A DNA stretch of 55,867 nt from a bacterium (GTDB lineage: Bacteria > Bacillota > Clostridia > Oscillospirales > Oscillospiraceae), in assembly GCA_029009095.1 (NCBI GenBank), contig JAQXJT010000008.1:1-55867 (forward strand), given 5' to 3'. A program made the position numbers and the translations under genes. Below are positions 26,371-34,367 of the stretch, one piece after another. Position 1 is the stretch's first letter, and each line of letters opens with the position of its first letter. Below the pieces are notes generated by a model. It saw only the letters and a list, made by a program, of their open reading frames with translations. It was not told the DNA's origin and did no database searches.

Positions 26371-27546
26371 ATGGACTACGCAAAGGAATCGCTGGAACTG
26401 CACCGCCGGCTGGGCGGCAAGATCGAGGTGGCTCCCCGGCTGACCGTCACCGACCGGGAGAGCCTCTCGCTGGCCTACACCCCGGGGGTGGCCCAGCCCT
26501 GTCTGGAAATTCAGAAAGACCCCTCGCTGAGCTTTACCCTCACCCGGCGGTGGAACACCGTGGCGGTTATCACCGACGGCAGCGCCGTGCTGGGGTTGGG
26601 GGACATCGGCCCCGAGGCCGGAATGCCCGTTATGGAGGGCAAGTGCCTGCTTTTCAAGACCTTCGCCGGGGTGGACGCCATCCCGCTGTGCATCCGCAGT
26701 CAGGACGTGGACGAGATCGTAAACACCGTGGCGCTGCTCTGCGGCTCCTTTGGCGGGGTCAATCTGGAGGATATCGCCGCCCCCCGCTGCTTTGAGATCG
26801 AGCGGCGGCTCCGGGAGCGCTGCGACATCCCCATTTTCCACGACGACCAGCACGGCACCGCGGTCATCGCCCTGGCCGGGCTGCTCAACGCGCTGAAGGT
26901 GGTGGACAAGGCCCTCGGGGATGTGCGGGTAGTCGTCAGTGGCGCGGGCGCGGCGGCCATCGCCATCGCCCGGCTGCTCCTCTCCGCGGGGGTAAGGGAC
27001 ATCGTGGTATGCGACCGCTGCGGCGCTCTCTACGCCGCGCGGCGCGAGCGCATGAACGCCGCCAAGGCGGAGATCGCCGCCCTCACCAATCCCCGGCAGC
27101 TTCAGGGCAGTCTCGCGGACGCCATGGTGGGCGCGGACGTGTTCATCGGCGTTTCCGGGCCGGATCTCGTCACCGGGGACATGGTGCGCTCCATGGCGGA
27201 TGGCGCCGTGGTCTTTGCCTGCGCCAACCCCGTCCCGGAGATCTATCCCGAGGAGGCCAAAAAGGCCGGGGCCGCCGTGGTGGCCTCCGGGCGCAGCGAC
27301 GACGCCAACCAGATCAACAATGTGCTGGCCTTCCCGGGCATCTTCCGGGGCGCGCTGGATGTGCGCGCCCGCGACATCAACGAGGAGATGAAGCTCGCCG
27401 CCGCCCACGCCCTCGCCGGTCTTGTCGGCGCGGAGGAGCTGAGGGAGGGGCGCATCATCCCCAGCCCCTTTGACGGCCGCGTGGCCCCCGCCGTGGCGGA
27501 GGCCGTCCGCCGCGCCGCCGTGGAGAGCGGCGTGGCCCGGGTATAA
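26371..27546 (+). CDS. NAD(P)-dependent malic enzyme
   Basis: 391 residues. Oxidative decarboxylation of malate to pyruvate and CO2. Landmarks are [16 protein letters not shown] (catalytic Tyr region), [33 protein letters not shown] with the catalytic Lys, the metal-binding [12 protein letters not shown], the dinucleotide fold [17 protein letters not shown], and [10 protein letters not shown]. The short length fits the bacterial MaeA/YtsJ type rather than the long MaeB fused form. AAGGAGG upstream; in an operon with fumC and closed by a terminator. Confidence 0.95.
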   Translation: MDYAKESLELHRRLGGKIEVAPRLTVTDRESLSLAYTPGVAQPCLEIQKDPSLSFTLTRRWNTVAVITDGSAVLGLGDIGPEAGMPVMEGKCLLFKTFAGVDAIPLCIRSQDVDEIVNTVALLCGSFGGVNLEDIAAPRCFEIERRLRERCDIPIFHDDQHGTAVIALAGLLNALKVVDKALGDVRVVVSGAGAAAIAIARLLLSAGVRDIVVCDRCGALYAARRERMNAAKAEIAALTNPRQLQGSLADAMVGADVFIGVSGPDLVTGDMVRSMADGAVVFACANPVPEIYPEEAKKAGAAVVASGRSDDANQINNVLAFPGIFRGALDVRARDINEEMKLAAAHALAGLVGAEELREGRIIPSPFDGRVAPAVAEAVRRAAVESGVARV

Positions 27547-27562
27547 AGTCCATACAAACGGC

Positions 27563-27601
27563 AAACGCCCCTGCGGGTCACTTCCCGCAGGGGCGTTTTT
27601 G
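27563..27601 (+). terminator. Terminator of fumC-malic enzyme
   Basis: AAACGCCCCTGCGGG, loop TCACTT, CCCGCAGGGGCGTTTTTG; also faces the end of livF and may serve both. Confidence 0.88.
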
Positions 27602-27615
27602 TATACCGGACGGAC

Positions 27616-28320
27616 TCAGCCGCCCAGATAGGCTTTCTTGACCTGATCGCTCTCGGCCAGCTCCGCGCCGGTACCCGAGAGGGTGATGTGGCCGGTCTCC
27701 AGCACATAGGCCCGGTCGGCCACGGAGAGGGCCATCTGGGCGTTCTGCTCCACCAGCAAAATGGTGGTGCCCGCCTTGTGGAGGCTCTGGATGATGTCGA
27801 AGATCTGCTCCACCAGAATGGGTGCCAGACCCATGGAGGGCTCGTCCAGCATCAGCAGCTTGGGGCGGCTCATCAGCGCCCGGCCCATGGCCAGCATCTG
27901 CTGCTCGCCTCCGGAGAGGGTACCGGCGACCTGGGAGCGGCGCTCCTTGAGCCGGGGGAACTGCTCGTAGACCTGCTCCAGCGCCGGGGCCACGGCGGGG
28001 CCGGGCTGGGTGAATGCGCCCATCTCCAGGTTTTCCTCCACAGTCATCTGCTGGAAGACCCGGCGGCCCTCCGGCACATGGGCCAGACCCTCCTTAACCA
28101 TGGCGTGGGGGGCCATGTGGTGGATGGGCTTGCCGTCGAACTGGATATCGCCGGTCTTGCTGCGCAGCAGGCCGGAGATGGTTTGCAGCGTGGTGGATTT
28201 GCCCGCGCCGTTGGCGCCGATGAGGGTGACGATCTCGCCCTCGGCCACAGAGAAAGAGATGTCCTTGATGGCGTGGATGGCGCCGTAGTACACATTGATG
28301 TTATTGACTTCCAGCAGCAT
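27616..28320 (-). CDS. livF: Branched-chain amino acid ABC transporter, ATP-binding protein LivF
   Basis: 234 residues. Walker A GANGAGKST, signature LSGGEQQMLAMGRAL, Walker B LLMLDEPSMGLAP and the switch His in ILLVEQNAQ. The pattern VYYGAIHAIKDISF and HVPEGRRVFQQMTVEENL is typical of LivF rather than LivG. Powers the importer with LivG on the cytoplasmic face. Last gene of the livJHMGF operon; its ATG follows the livG stop by three bases. Confidence 0.95.
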   Translation of the reverse strand: MLLEVNNINVYYGAIHAIKDISFSVAEGEIVTLIGANGAGKSTTLQTISGLLRSKTGDIQFDGKPIHHMAPHAMVKEGLAHVPEGRRVFQQMTVEENLEMGAFTQPGPAVAPALEQVYEQFPRLKERRSQVAGTLSGGEQQMLAMGRALMSRPKLLMLDEPSMGLAPILVEQIFDIIQSLHKAGTTILLVEQNAQMALSVADRAYVLETGHITLSGTGAELAESDQVKKAYLGG

Positions 28321-28323
28321 CTC

Positions 28324-29178
28324 TCACTTCTCCTTCTTCCGGCCCAGATAGGCCTCGATCACGGCGGGGTTGGCCTGAATGTCCTCGGGGCTGCCCTTGG
28401 CGATGACCTGCCCGAAGTTCAGCACGCAGATGCCCTCGCAGATGCCCATGACCAGATTCATGTCGTGCTCGATGAGCATGACGGCGATCTGGAAGGTGTC
28501 GCGGATCTTTACGATATTCTCCATCAGCTCCGTGGTCTCCGAGGGGTTCATGCCCGCAGCGGGCTCGTCCAGCAGCAGCAGGGAGGGGTTGGTGGCCAGG
28601 GCGCGGACGATCTCCAGCCGGCGCTGGGCGCCGTAAGGCAGGCTGCCCGCCCGGTGGTCGGCCAGATCCTGCATATCGAAGATGCTCAAAAGCTCCATGG
28701 CCCGCTCGTGGGCGGTCTTTTCCTGCCGCCAGTACCGGGGCAGGCGGAAGATGGCGTCGGCCAGGGAGTAGGGCTCCTGGTTGTGCAGTCCGATCTTCAC
28801 ATTGTCCTCCACGGAGAGGTTATTGAACAGGCGGATGTTCTGGAATGTACGGGCGATGCCCATGCGGTTGATCTGCTCGGTGGTCTTGCCGGAGGTGTCC
28901 ATGCCGTCCAGCAGGATGGTGCCCCGGGTGGGCTGGTAGACCTTGGTGAGCAGGTTGAACACCGTGGTCTTGCCCGCGCCGTTGGGGCCGATCAGCCCGG
29001 CGATCTCCGTCCGGCCGATGGTCAGGTTGAAGTCCTGCACCGCGTGGAGTCCGCCGAAGTCGATGCCCAGACGCCGGCACTCCAGAATGGGGTGCTTGTC
29101 CAGATCCCGCTCGGGGATCACCGCGCCGGAGGGCACAGGAGCCAGCTTGCCCCGCTGAAAGGTTTTTTTCTCAGCCAT
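28324..29178 (-). CDS. livG: Branched-chain amino acid ABC transporter, ATP-binding protein LivG
   Basis: 284 residues, slightly long because of about 30 extra N-terminal residues. Walker A GPNGAGKTTVFNLL, the LivG-type GIARTFQNIRLFNNLSVEDNV, signature LPYGAQRRLEIVRAL, Walker B LLLLDEPAAGMNP, switch His in LIEHDMN. Partner of LivF. The start overlaps the end of livM by eight bases. Confidence 0.95.
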   Translation of the reverse strand: MAEKKTFQRGKLAPVPSGAVIPERDLDKHPILECRRLGIDFGGLHAVQDFNLTIGRTEIAGLIGPNGAGKTTVFNLLTKVYQPTRGTILLDGMDTSGKTTEQINRMGIARTFQNIRLFNNLSVEDNVKIGLHNQEPYSLADAIFRLPRYWRQEKTAHERAMELLSIFDMQDLADHRAGSLPYGAQRRLEIVRALATNPSLLLLDEPAAGMNPSETTELMENIVKIRDTFQIAVMLIEHDMNLVMGICEGICVLNFGQVIAKGSPEDIQANPAVIEAYLGRKKEK

Positions 29179-30220
29179 GGCTCTCCTCCTCTTCCTTTTT
29201 CCCGGGCAGCAGCTTCTGAAGCAGGTCGCCCACGGCTTTGTTGTTGGTGGTCAGCATGACGATGATCAGAATGACGGCGTAGATCAGCATCCGGTAATCG
29301 GCGAAGCCGCGCAGCGCCTCGGGCAGGATGGTCAGGGCCGCGGCGGCGATGATGGAGCCGAGCATATTGCCCAGCCCGCCCAGCACCACGAACACCAGCA
29401 CCAGGATGGAGGTATTGAAATCGAACTTGCTGGCGATGATGGTGGAGAAGTTCATGGCGAACAGGGTGCCGGCGGCTCCGGCCAGAGCCGCGGAGATCAC
29501 GAAGGCCGTCATACGGTACCGCGTGATGTTGATGCCCACGCTCTCGGCCGCGATGCGGTTGTCCCGGATGGCCATGATGGCCCGGCCCGAGCGGCTGTTG
29601 ACCAGATTGAACACGATGATCAGCGTCACCATGACCAGCAGAAATCCGGCCGTGAAGGTGGAGATCTTCTCGATGGTGGTGATGCCCATGGGGCCGTTGA
29701 TGATCATCCGTCCGCCCTCGCCCAGATCCAGCTTGTTGGTCAGCATACTCAGATGCAGGCCGTTCTCATCCACGCCCACATAGAGATTGGTGACGATGCT
29801 CTTGATGATCTCGCCGAAGGCCAGCGTAACGATGGCCAGATAGTCGCCCTTGAGACGCATGACCGGGATGCCGATGAGCACGCCCGCTATGGCGGCGAAC
29901 CCCGCGCCCACCACCATGCCGATCAGCAGGCGCAGCGGCGCGGAGGCAACGATGCCCTTGAGCGCCATGGCCGCGGTGACGCCGGTGAACGCGCCCACGC
30001 TCATAAAGCCCGCGTGGCCCAGACTCAGCTCGCCCAGTACGCCCACCGTGAGGTTCAGGCTCACCGCCATGACCACATAGGCGCAGATGGGCACCAGCAT
30101 ACCCTTCATGGCGGAGCTGATGGAGCCGGAGGACACCATGGACTGTAAGACGCCGTAGGCGGCGATGACCAGCGCATAGGTCAGGAAATTTTTCCGGGTG
30201 GCTTTGTTGACCTTCTTCAT
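29171..30220 (-). CDS. livM: Branched-chain amino acid ABC transporter permease LivM
   Basis: 349 residues with about nine hydrophobic segments. The family block LGELSLGHAGFMSVGAFTG and the EAA-like loop GRAIMAIRDNRIAAESVGIN are present. Forms the membrane channel with LivH. The start is set at 30220 (MKKVNKATRK) because GAGG lies eight bases upstream; a GTG at 30229 would overlap that site. Its C-terminus is a charged KKEEEESHG tail. Confidence 0.94.
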   Translation of the reverse strand: MKKVNKATRKNFLTYALVIAAYGVLQSMVSSGSISSAMKGMLVPICAYVVMAVSLNLTVGVLGELSLGHAGFMSVGAFTGVTAAMALKGIVASAPLRLLIGMVVGAGFAAIAGVLIGIPVMRLKGDYLAIVTLAFGEIIKSIVTNLYVGVDENGLHLSMLTNKLDLGEGGRMIINGPMGITTIEKISTFTAGFLLVMVTLIIVFNLVNSRSGRAIMAIRDNRIAAESVGINITRYRMTAFVISAALAGAAGTLFAMNFSTIIASKFDFNTSILVLVFVVLGGLGNMLGSIIAAAALTILPEALRGFADYRMLIYAVILIIVMLTTNNKAVGDLLQKLLPGKKEEEESHG

Positions 30221-30230
30221 AATCCCCACC

Positions 30231-31115
30231 TCAAACTTTCTCGTTGATCTGCTTGCCCAGCAGTCCGGTGGGCTTCACAAGAAGCACAATGATCAGCACG
30301 GCAAAGACCACCGCGTCGGACAGCTGGGTGGAGATGTACGCCTTGGCGAAGATCTCGATAACGCCCAGCAGGATGCCGCCCAGCATGGCCCCGGGGATGG
30401 AGCCGATGCCGCCGAACACCGCGGCGGTGAACGCCTTGATGCCGGGCATGGAACCGGTGGTGGGCACCAGGGTGGGATAGGCCGAGCAGAGCAGAACGCC
30501 CGCCAGCGCCGCCAGCGCCGAACCGATGGCGAAGGTGACGGAGATGGTGCGGTTCACATTGATGCCCATGAGCTGGGCCGCGCCCTTATCCTCGGAGCAG
30601 GCCCGCATGGCCTTGCCCATCTTGGTCTTGCTGGTGAACCAGGTGAGCCCGAGCATGATGACAACGCAGGAGGCGATGGTCACGAGGGCCACATGGGAGA
30701 CGGACACCTGCCCGTCCAGCAGCGTGACGCGCCCGTTGCCCACGATGGGGGAGAACACCTTGGGGTTGGGAGTCCAGAGGAGCTGGGCGCCGTTTTGCAG
30801 CAGGTAGCTGACGCCGATGGCCGTGATCAGCACCGCCAGAGACGGCGCGGAGCGCAGCGGCTTGTAGGCCAGCCGCTCCACAAGGATGCCCAGAACCGTA
30901 CAGACGGCCATGGCCCCCAGCACGCCCAGCAGCGGCGGGAGGTGATAGCGGGACGTGGCGAAGAAGCAGATGTACGCGCCCACCATGATCACATCGCCAT
31001 GGGCAAAGTTGAGCATCTTCGCAATGCCGTACACCATGGTGTAGCCCAGAGCGATGATGGCGTAGACGCTTCCCAGACTGATGCCGCTGAGAAGATAATT
31101 GATAAGTGTCGTCAT
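30231..31115 (-). CDS. livH: Branched-chain amino acid ABC transporter permease LivH
   Basis: 294 residues with about eight hydrophobic segments. The N-terminus LINYLLSGISLGSVYAIIALGYTMVYGIAKMLNFAHGD is the LivH signature region, and the loop GKAMRACSEDKGAAQLMGIN is the ATPase-contact motif. ATG at 31115 with AGGAGGTG upstream; the frame continuing to 31175 runs into the hairpin region and is rejected. Separated from livJ by 177 bases holding a terminator and an inverted repeat. Confidence 0.94.
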   Translation of the reverse strand: MTTLINYLLSGISLGSVYAIIALGYTMVYGIAKMLNFAHGDVIMVGAYICFFATSRYHLPPLLGVLGAMAVCTVLGILVERLAYKPLRSAPSLAVLITAIGVSYLLQNGAQLLWTPNPKVFSPIVGNGRVTLLDGQVSVSHVALVTIASCVVIMLGLTWFTSKTKMGKAMRACSEDKGAAQLMGINVNRTISVTFAIGSALAALAGVLLCSAYPTLVPTTGSMPGIKAFTAAVFGGIGSIPGAMLGGILLGVIEIFAKAYISTQLSDAVVFAVLIIVLLVKPTGLLGKQINEKV

Positions 31116-31158
31116 GGGAGACACCTCCTGTGGGAGATAAGGCAGGGTGAGTGGGAAG

Positions 31159-31223
31159 TGCACAAAGCTTCGCACGCATGGGGGCCGCGCCGGTGGGGCT
31201 TCATGTGCGTGAAGCTTTGTGCA
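31159..31223 (-). repeat. Imperfect inverted repeat between livJ and livH
   Basis: TGCACAAAGCTTC-GCACGCATG at 31159-31180 and the inverted CATGTGCGTGAAGCTTTGTGCA at 31202-31223. Could form a long stem in the livJ-livH spacer mRNA, possibly guarding the 3' end of livJ or the 5' end of livH mRNA. Confidence 0.7.
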
Positions 31224-31228
31224 TTTGA

Positions 31229-31281
31229 AAAAACCGGCAAGGCCGGAACAGGGGGAACCCCCGTTCCGGCCGCGCTGCCGG
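31229..31281 (-). terminator. Terminator-like hairpin directly after livJ
   Basis: Minus strand: CCGGCAGCGC, then GGCCGGAAC-GGGGG-TT-CCCCC-T-GTTCCGGCC, then TTGCCGG and TTTTTT. A strong stem followed by a T-run 12 bases after the livJ stop. Expected to let only part of transcription through, giving more binding protein than permease. Confidence 0.82.
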
Positions 31282-31292
31282 AAAAAGCTCGA

Positions 31293-32495
31293 TCAGTCGA
31301 GGCCGACGTAAGCGCCGTTCTCGATCACGCAGCCGTGAGCGCCCTTGCTCACAGCGCCGGTGGCGTCCCAGGTCATGCCGGTGCCGGTCAGGCCGTCAAA
31401 GGTCATGCTGGTGAACGTCTTGATCATCAGGTCGCACAGCTCCTCGTTGCTCATGTCGGGGGTAGCGCCGGCGGCGTCCAGAGCCTGCTTGTAAGCGTAG
31501 ATGCAGTCGTAAGCGTCAGCGGCGAACTGGTTGGGAGTATCGCCGTAGAGCTCCCGGTACTTGGCCACGAAAGCGGCGGTCTTGGCCTCCTTGGAGTCGG
31601 CGTTGAAGGGGGTCAGCAGCATGACGCCCTCGGCCATCTGGGGGTCAAAGCCCTCCATGGTCAGGATGCCGTCCATGCCGTCCACGCCAAACCACTTGGG
31701 AGCGTAGCCCATGGCGGCGGCCTGGGCGAAGATCAGGGAAGCGGGCTGGTAGTACATGGGCAGGAACACCAGTTCGGCGCCGGCGTTCTGCAGCTCGGTC
31801 AGCTGCACGGAGAAGTCGGCGTTGCCCTCGGTGAAGGTCTGCTCAGACACGATCTCCAGACCCATCTCGGCGGCCTTGTCAACGAAGGAGTTGCGCAGAC
31901 CGGTGGAGTAGTCCTCGTCGTTCTTCCAGAGAATGCCGACCTTGGTGGCCAGCTTCATGGTGCCGATGTACTGGGCAGAAGCGCCGCCCTGCGTGGGGTA
32001 GTCCAGGAAGCACATCTGGAACACATTGTCCTTGCCCTCGATGACGGCGGGAGAGGAGGCGGAGGGAGTCAGGGCGAAGATGCGGTCGGCGTAGGTCTCA
32101 GCGGCGGTGGCGGAGCAGGGAGTGGAGGTGGTGGAGCCCAGGGAGAGCTGCATACCCCAGTCCTTCAGAGCGTTGTAGGCGTTGACAGCCTTCTCGGCGT
32201 CGTGGGCGTCGTCCTCGATGCGCAGGTCAAAGTAGGTGTAGCCCACAGCCTCGTTGATCTCGTCAACGGCGATCTTGGCGCCGTTGGCAACGGCGTTGCC
32301 GTAGATCGCGGCGCCGCCGGTCAGAGGGCCGGTGCCGCCGATCTTGAAAGCGGCGGGAGCGGCATCCGCGGAGGGAGCGGCGTCCCCGGCGGGAGCGGCG
32401 GTGGGTTCGGCGGTTTCCGTCTTCGCGGAGCCGCAGCCGGCAAAGCAGGCCGCGAGCATGCACATCGCGAGAACGAGTGCCAGAGTCTTTTTCAT
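31293..32495 (-). CDS. livJ: Branched-chain amino acid ABC transporter, substrate-binding lipoprotein
   Basis: 400 residues. Signal peptide with lipobox FAGC, an Ala/Pro linker, then the Leu/Ile/Val-binding fold: FKIGGTGPLTGGAAIYGNAVANGAKIAVDEIN, the STTSTPCSATAAETYADR ligand-site region, and LWKNDEDYSTGLRNSF. Ligand inferred from family and operon; other amino acids or amides are possible. ATG with AAAGGAG upstream. The strong codon bias fits high expression. First structural gene of the operon. Confidence 0.93.
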   Translation of the reverse strand: MKKTLALVLAMCMLAACFAGCGSAKTETAEPTAAPAGDAAPSADAAPAAFKIGGTGPLTGGAAIYGNAVANGAKIAVDEINEAVGYTYFDLRIEDDAHDAEKAVNAYNALKDWGMQLSLGSTTSTPCSATAAETYADRIFALTPSASSPAVIEGKDNVFQMCFLDYPTQGGASAQYIGTMKLATKVGILWKNDEDYSTGLRNSFVDKAAEMGLEIVSEQTFTEGNADFSVQLTELQNAGAELVFLPMYYQPASLIFAQAAAMGYAPKWFGVDGMDGILTMEGFDPQMAEGVMLLTPFNADSKEAKTAAFVAKYRELYGDTPNQFAADAYDCIYAYKQALDAAGATPDMSNEELCDLMIKTFTSMTFDGLTGTGMTWDATGAVSKGAHGCVIENGAYVGLD

Positions 32496-32540
32496 GGTTC
32501 TTCTCCTTTACAATATAAATTTTTGCTTTTTTCTTTACGC

Positions 32541-32575
32541 AAAAAACCGGCCCCGCCCGGAAGGACGAAGCCGGT
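32541..32575 (-). terminator. Intrinsic terminator/possible attenuator upstream of livJ
   Basis: Minus strand: ACCGGC-T-TCGTCC, loop TTCC, GGGCGG-G-GCCGGT, then TTTTTTG. It lies 15 bases after the small I/L/V-rich frame and about 46 bases before the livJ start. No good promoter fits between it and livJ, so livJ transcripts probably have to pass it. Confidence 0.78.
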
Positions 32576-32590
32576 TGCATAAACTGTTTA

Positions 32591-32839
32591 TCAGCTCATG
32601 ATCCCCAACGGTTCATCTTCCCTGGCGCAACGGCTCCCCCCCAGGAGAGCCAGAATAATCAGGCTCAGCGCTACCAGAGCTACTACGCAAATTCGTACAG
32701 CCAGAACGACGACAAAAAAGGACGCCAGAAGAATGGCGTCCAGAAGAATGGCGATACGATCCGTGCAGGAAGAGGAAGCCTCCGCCGCAGTTTCGGCAGA
32801 AGCAGACGCGCAGCAACCACAGTGAAAACGCTTCGTCAT
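32591..32839 (-). CDS. Small Cys-rich, I/L/V-rich membrane protein or leader peptide
   Basis: 82 residues. The N-terminus has FHCGCC and a Ser/Ala stretch with one more Cys. Residues about 29-67 (RIAILLDAILLASFFVVVLA, then VRICVVALVALSLIILALLGG) are dominated by Ile, Leu and Val and would make one or two membrane helices. The ATG at 32839 has GGAAAGGGG upstream and a good promoter at 32871-32900, and a terminator follows, so expression is likely. It could be a real membrane protein, or a leader whose translation senses charged Ile/Leu/Val tRNAs ahead of the liv operon. No family recognised. Confidence 0.55.
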   Translation of the reverse strand: MTKRFHCGCCASASAETAAEASSSCTDRIAILLDAILLASFFVVVLAVRICVVALVALSLIILALLGGSRCAREDEPLGIMS

Positions 32840-32870
32840 CGGTTCGTTCCCCTTTCCTGAAATTAGCTGT

Positions 32871-32900
32871 ATTTTAACGATATAAAGCAGTAAATGTCAA
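32871..32900 (-). promoter_or_regulatory. Promoter of the small frame and probably the liv operon
   Basis: Minus strand TTGACA, 18-base spacer, TAAAAT, followed by GGAAAGGGG and the start at 32839. Confidence 0.7.
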
Positions 32901-32989
32901 TAGTGGATTGAATAAAAGATGCGGGAAAAACCCCGATCCGATTACAGCAACTTATACAAAGGTTTTTTCTCTTATGAGAATTCGGTTCA

Positions 32990-33018
32990 TTGACAATGCA
33001 TTCTTTGCATGATATAAT
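32990..33018 (+). promoter_or_regulatory. Consensus promoter of the first URO-D-like gene
   Basis: TTGACA, 17-base spacer, TATAAT: full consensus. The spacer contains the inverted repeat ATGCA-TTCTT-TGCAT, a possible operator. Confidence 0.85.
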
Positions 33019-33078
33019 GCGATCAAAGCGCATACAAGAGGAATGCAGGCACACAGGATCAAAAGGAGGTAAAAAATC

Positions 33079-34137
33079 ATGTTTCTGCGCATCCCGTTCA
33101 CCGAGAGCGAAACTCAGGTCTATGACTATCTTCCCGGCATTTTTGGCGGTCCTCCCTCCCCCATCAAAAATACTCCCGTGACGCCCCGGCGCAATATGGA
33201 GGCGCTGTTCTGGGACAAGCACCCCTACTGGCTGCCCAGCTGCATGGATATCGTCTTTTTGATGGATTGCTGGAACGAGCACATGGGCCGGGGCGGCCCG
33301 GACGGCCTGGTGGACGATCTGGGCATCGAGTGGGTCTACGAGGCCACCGCAGGCGGCTCCATCGTCCACCCGGAGAAGCCCCAGTTGCTCGAGAATGTAA
33401 ACGACTGGAAAGAGAAGGTACATATCCCCGACCCCAGCACCTGGGACTGGGCCGGCGCCGCGGCAAAGACCAAGGTGGACGCCCGCTTCGGCCTGGAGAT
33501 CTCCTTTACCAACGGTTTCTGGTTTGAGCGTATGATCTCCCTGATGGGCTTCGTCAACGCCGCCATGGCGCTGCTGGACGAGGAGCAGACCGACGCCATC
33601 AAGGAGATGTTCCAGGCTTTCACCGACTTCGGCTGCCGGTGCATCGACCTGGTATGCGAGTACTTCCCCCTGGTGGATGTCATCAATGTCCACGACGACT
33701 GGGGCTCCCAGCAGTCCACCTTCTTCTCCGAGGAGATCGCCCGGGAGCTGTTCCTGCCCTATATGAAGCAGATCACCGATCACATCCACTCCAAGGGCCG
33801 CGTGGCCTCCCTCCACTCCTGCGGCCATAACGACGCCCGGGTGCAGGTGTTCATCGACGCCGGTTTCGACGAGTGGCAGCCCCAGGACATGAACGACATC
33901 AAGTGGCTCTACGAGAACTACGGCGACAAGATCGTGCTGGCCGTGTGGCCGGATCGCACCGACCTGGCCCAGCTCAGCGAGGAGGAGCAGCGGGAGGAAG
34001 CCCGGAAATTCGTGGACTTCTACACCCAGCCCGGCAAACCCGTGACCATGGGCTTCGCCGCCTTCTCCCGGATCACGCCCGCCTTCCAGGACGAGGTCTA
34101 CCGCTACTCCCGCAAGGTCTATTTCGAGCAGCCCTGA
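33079..34137 (+). CDS. URO-D-family protein (putative corrinoid-type methyltransferase), paralogue 1
   Basis: 352 residues. Fold assignment rests on the zinc/substrate-site pattern SLHSCGHND (His-x-Cys) after DHIHSKGRV, VINVHDDWGSQQS, and DEWQPQDMND, as in MtaA/CmuA-like methyltransferases of the uroporphyrinogen decarboxylase superfamily. The N-terminal Arg motif of true HemE is missing, so heme synthesis is unlikely. Methyl donor and acceptor are unknown, and no corrinoid protein or reductive activator lies nearby. AAGGAGG precedes the ATG. Has its own promoter and terminator. About 88% identical to the next gene by my manual count. Confidence 0.8.
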   Translation: MFLRIPFTESETQVYDYLPGIFGGPPSPIKNTPVTPRRNMEALFWDKHPYWLPSCMDIVFLMDCWNEHMGRGGPDGLVDDLGIEWVYEATAGGSIVHPEKPQLLENVNDWKEKVHIPDPSTWDWAGAAAKTKVDARFGLEISFTNGFWFERMISLMGFVNAAMALLDEEQTDAIKEMFQAFTDFGCRCIDLVCEYFPLVDVINVHDDWGSQQSTFFSEEIARELFLPYMKQITDHIHSKGRVASLHSCGHNDARVQVFIDAGFDEWQPQDMNDIKWLYENYGDKIVLAVWPDRTDLAQLSEEEQREEARKFVDFYTQPGKPVTMGFAAFSRITPAFQDEVYRYSRKVYFEQP

Positions 34138-34169
34138 GCCGCTCCCCATCCCTCATTCCGTTTCCACGG

Positions 34170-34199
34170 CGCGCCGCCCGGCCGGGCGGCGCGTTTTTT
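34170..34199 (+). terminator. Terminator of URO-D paralogue 1
   Basis: CGCGCCGCCCGG / CCGGGCGGCGCG, a perfect 12-base palindrome, followed by TTTTTT. Confidence 0.9.
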
Positions 34200-34285
34200 C
34201 GCCGTGACGCCCCGCGGATCCCCCACCGGCTCAACAAACTGCCGTCATTTCGCCCCAAAAGCCGCAAAGCGTCGGCCTCCCCGCC

Positions 34286-34314
34286 TTGACAATAAGATTT
34301 TTGCATGATACTAT
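34286..34314 (+). promoter_or_regulatory. Promoter of the second URO-D-like gene
   Basis: TTGACA, 17-base spacer, TACTAT. Shares TTTGCATGATA with the promoter at 32990, so the two may respond to the same regulator. Confidence 0.75.
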
Positions 34315-34367
34315 AATTTTACGCAATAATAGCGTGAATCTGCGATGAAGAATGAGGAGGTATTACC

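Noticed and set aside
30198-32582. Plus-strand frame of nearly 800 codons across livM, livH and livJ
   Set aside because: Antisense shadow of the liv operon, His/Gly/Gln-rich, without a ribosome binding site or known motif.
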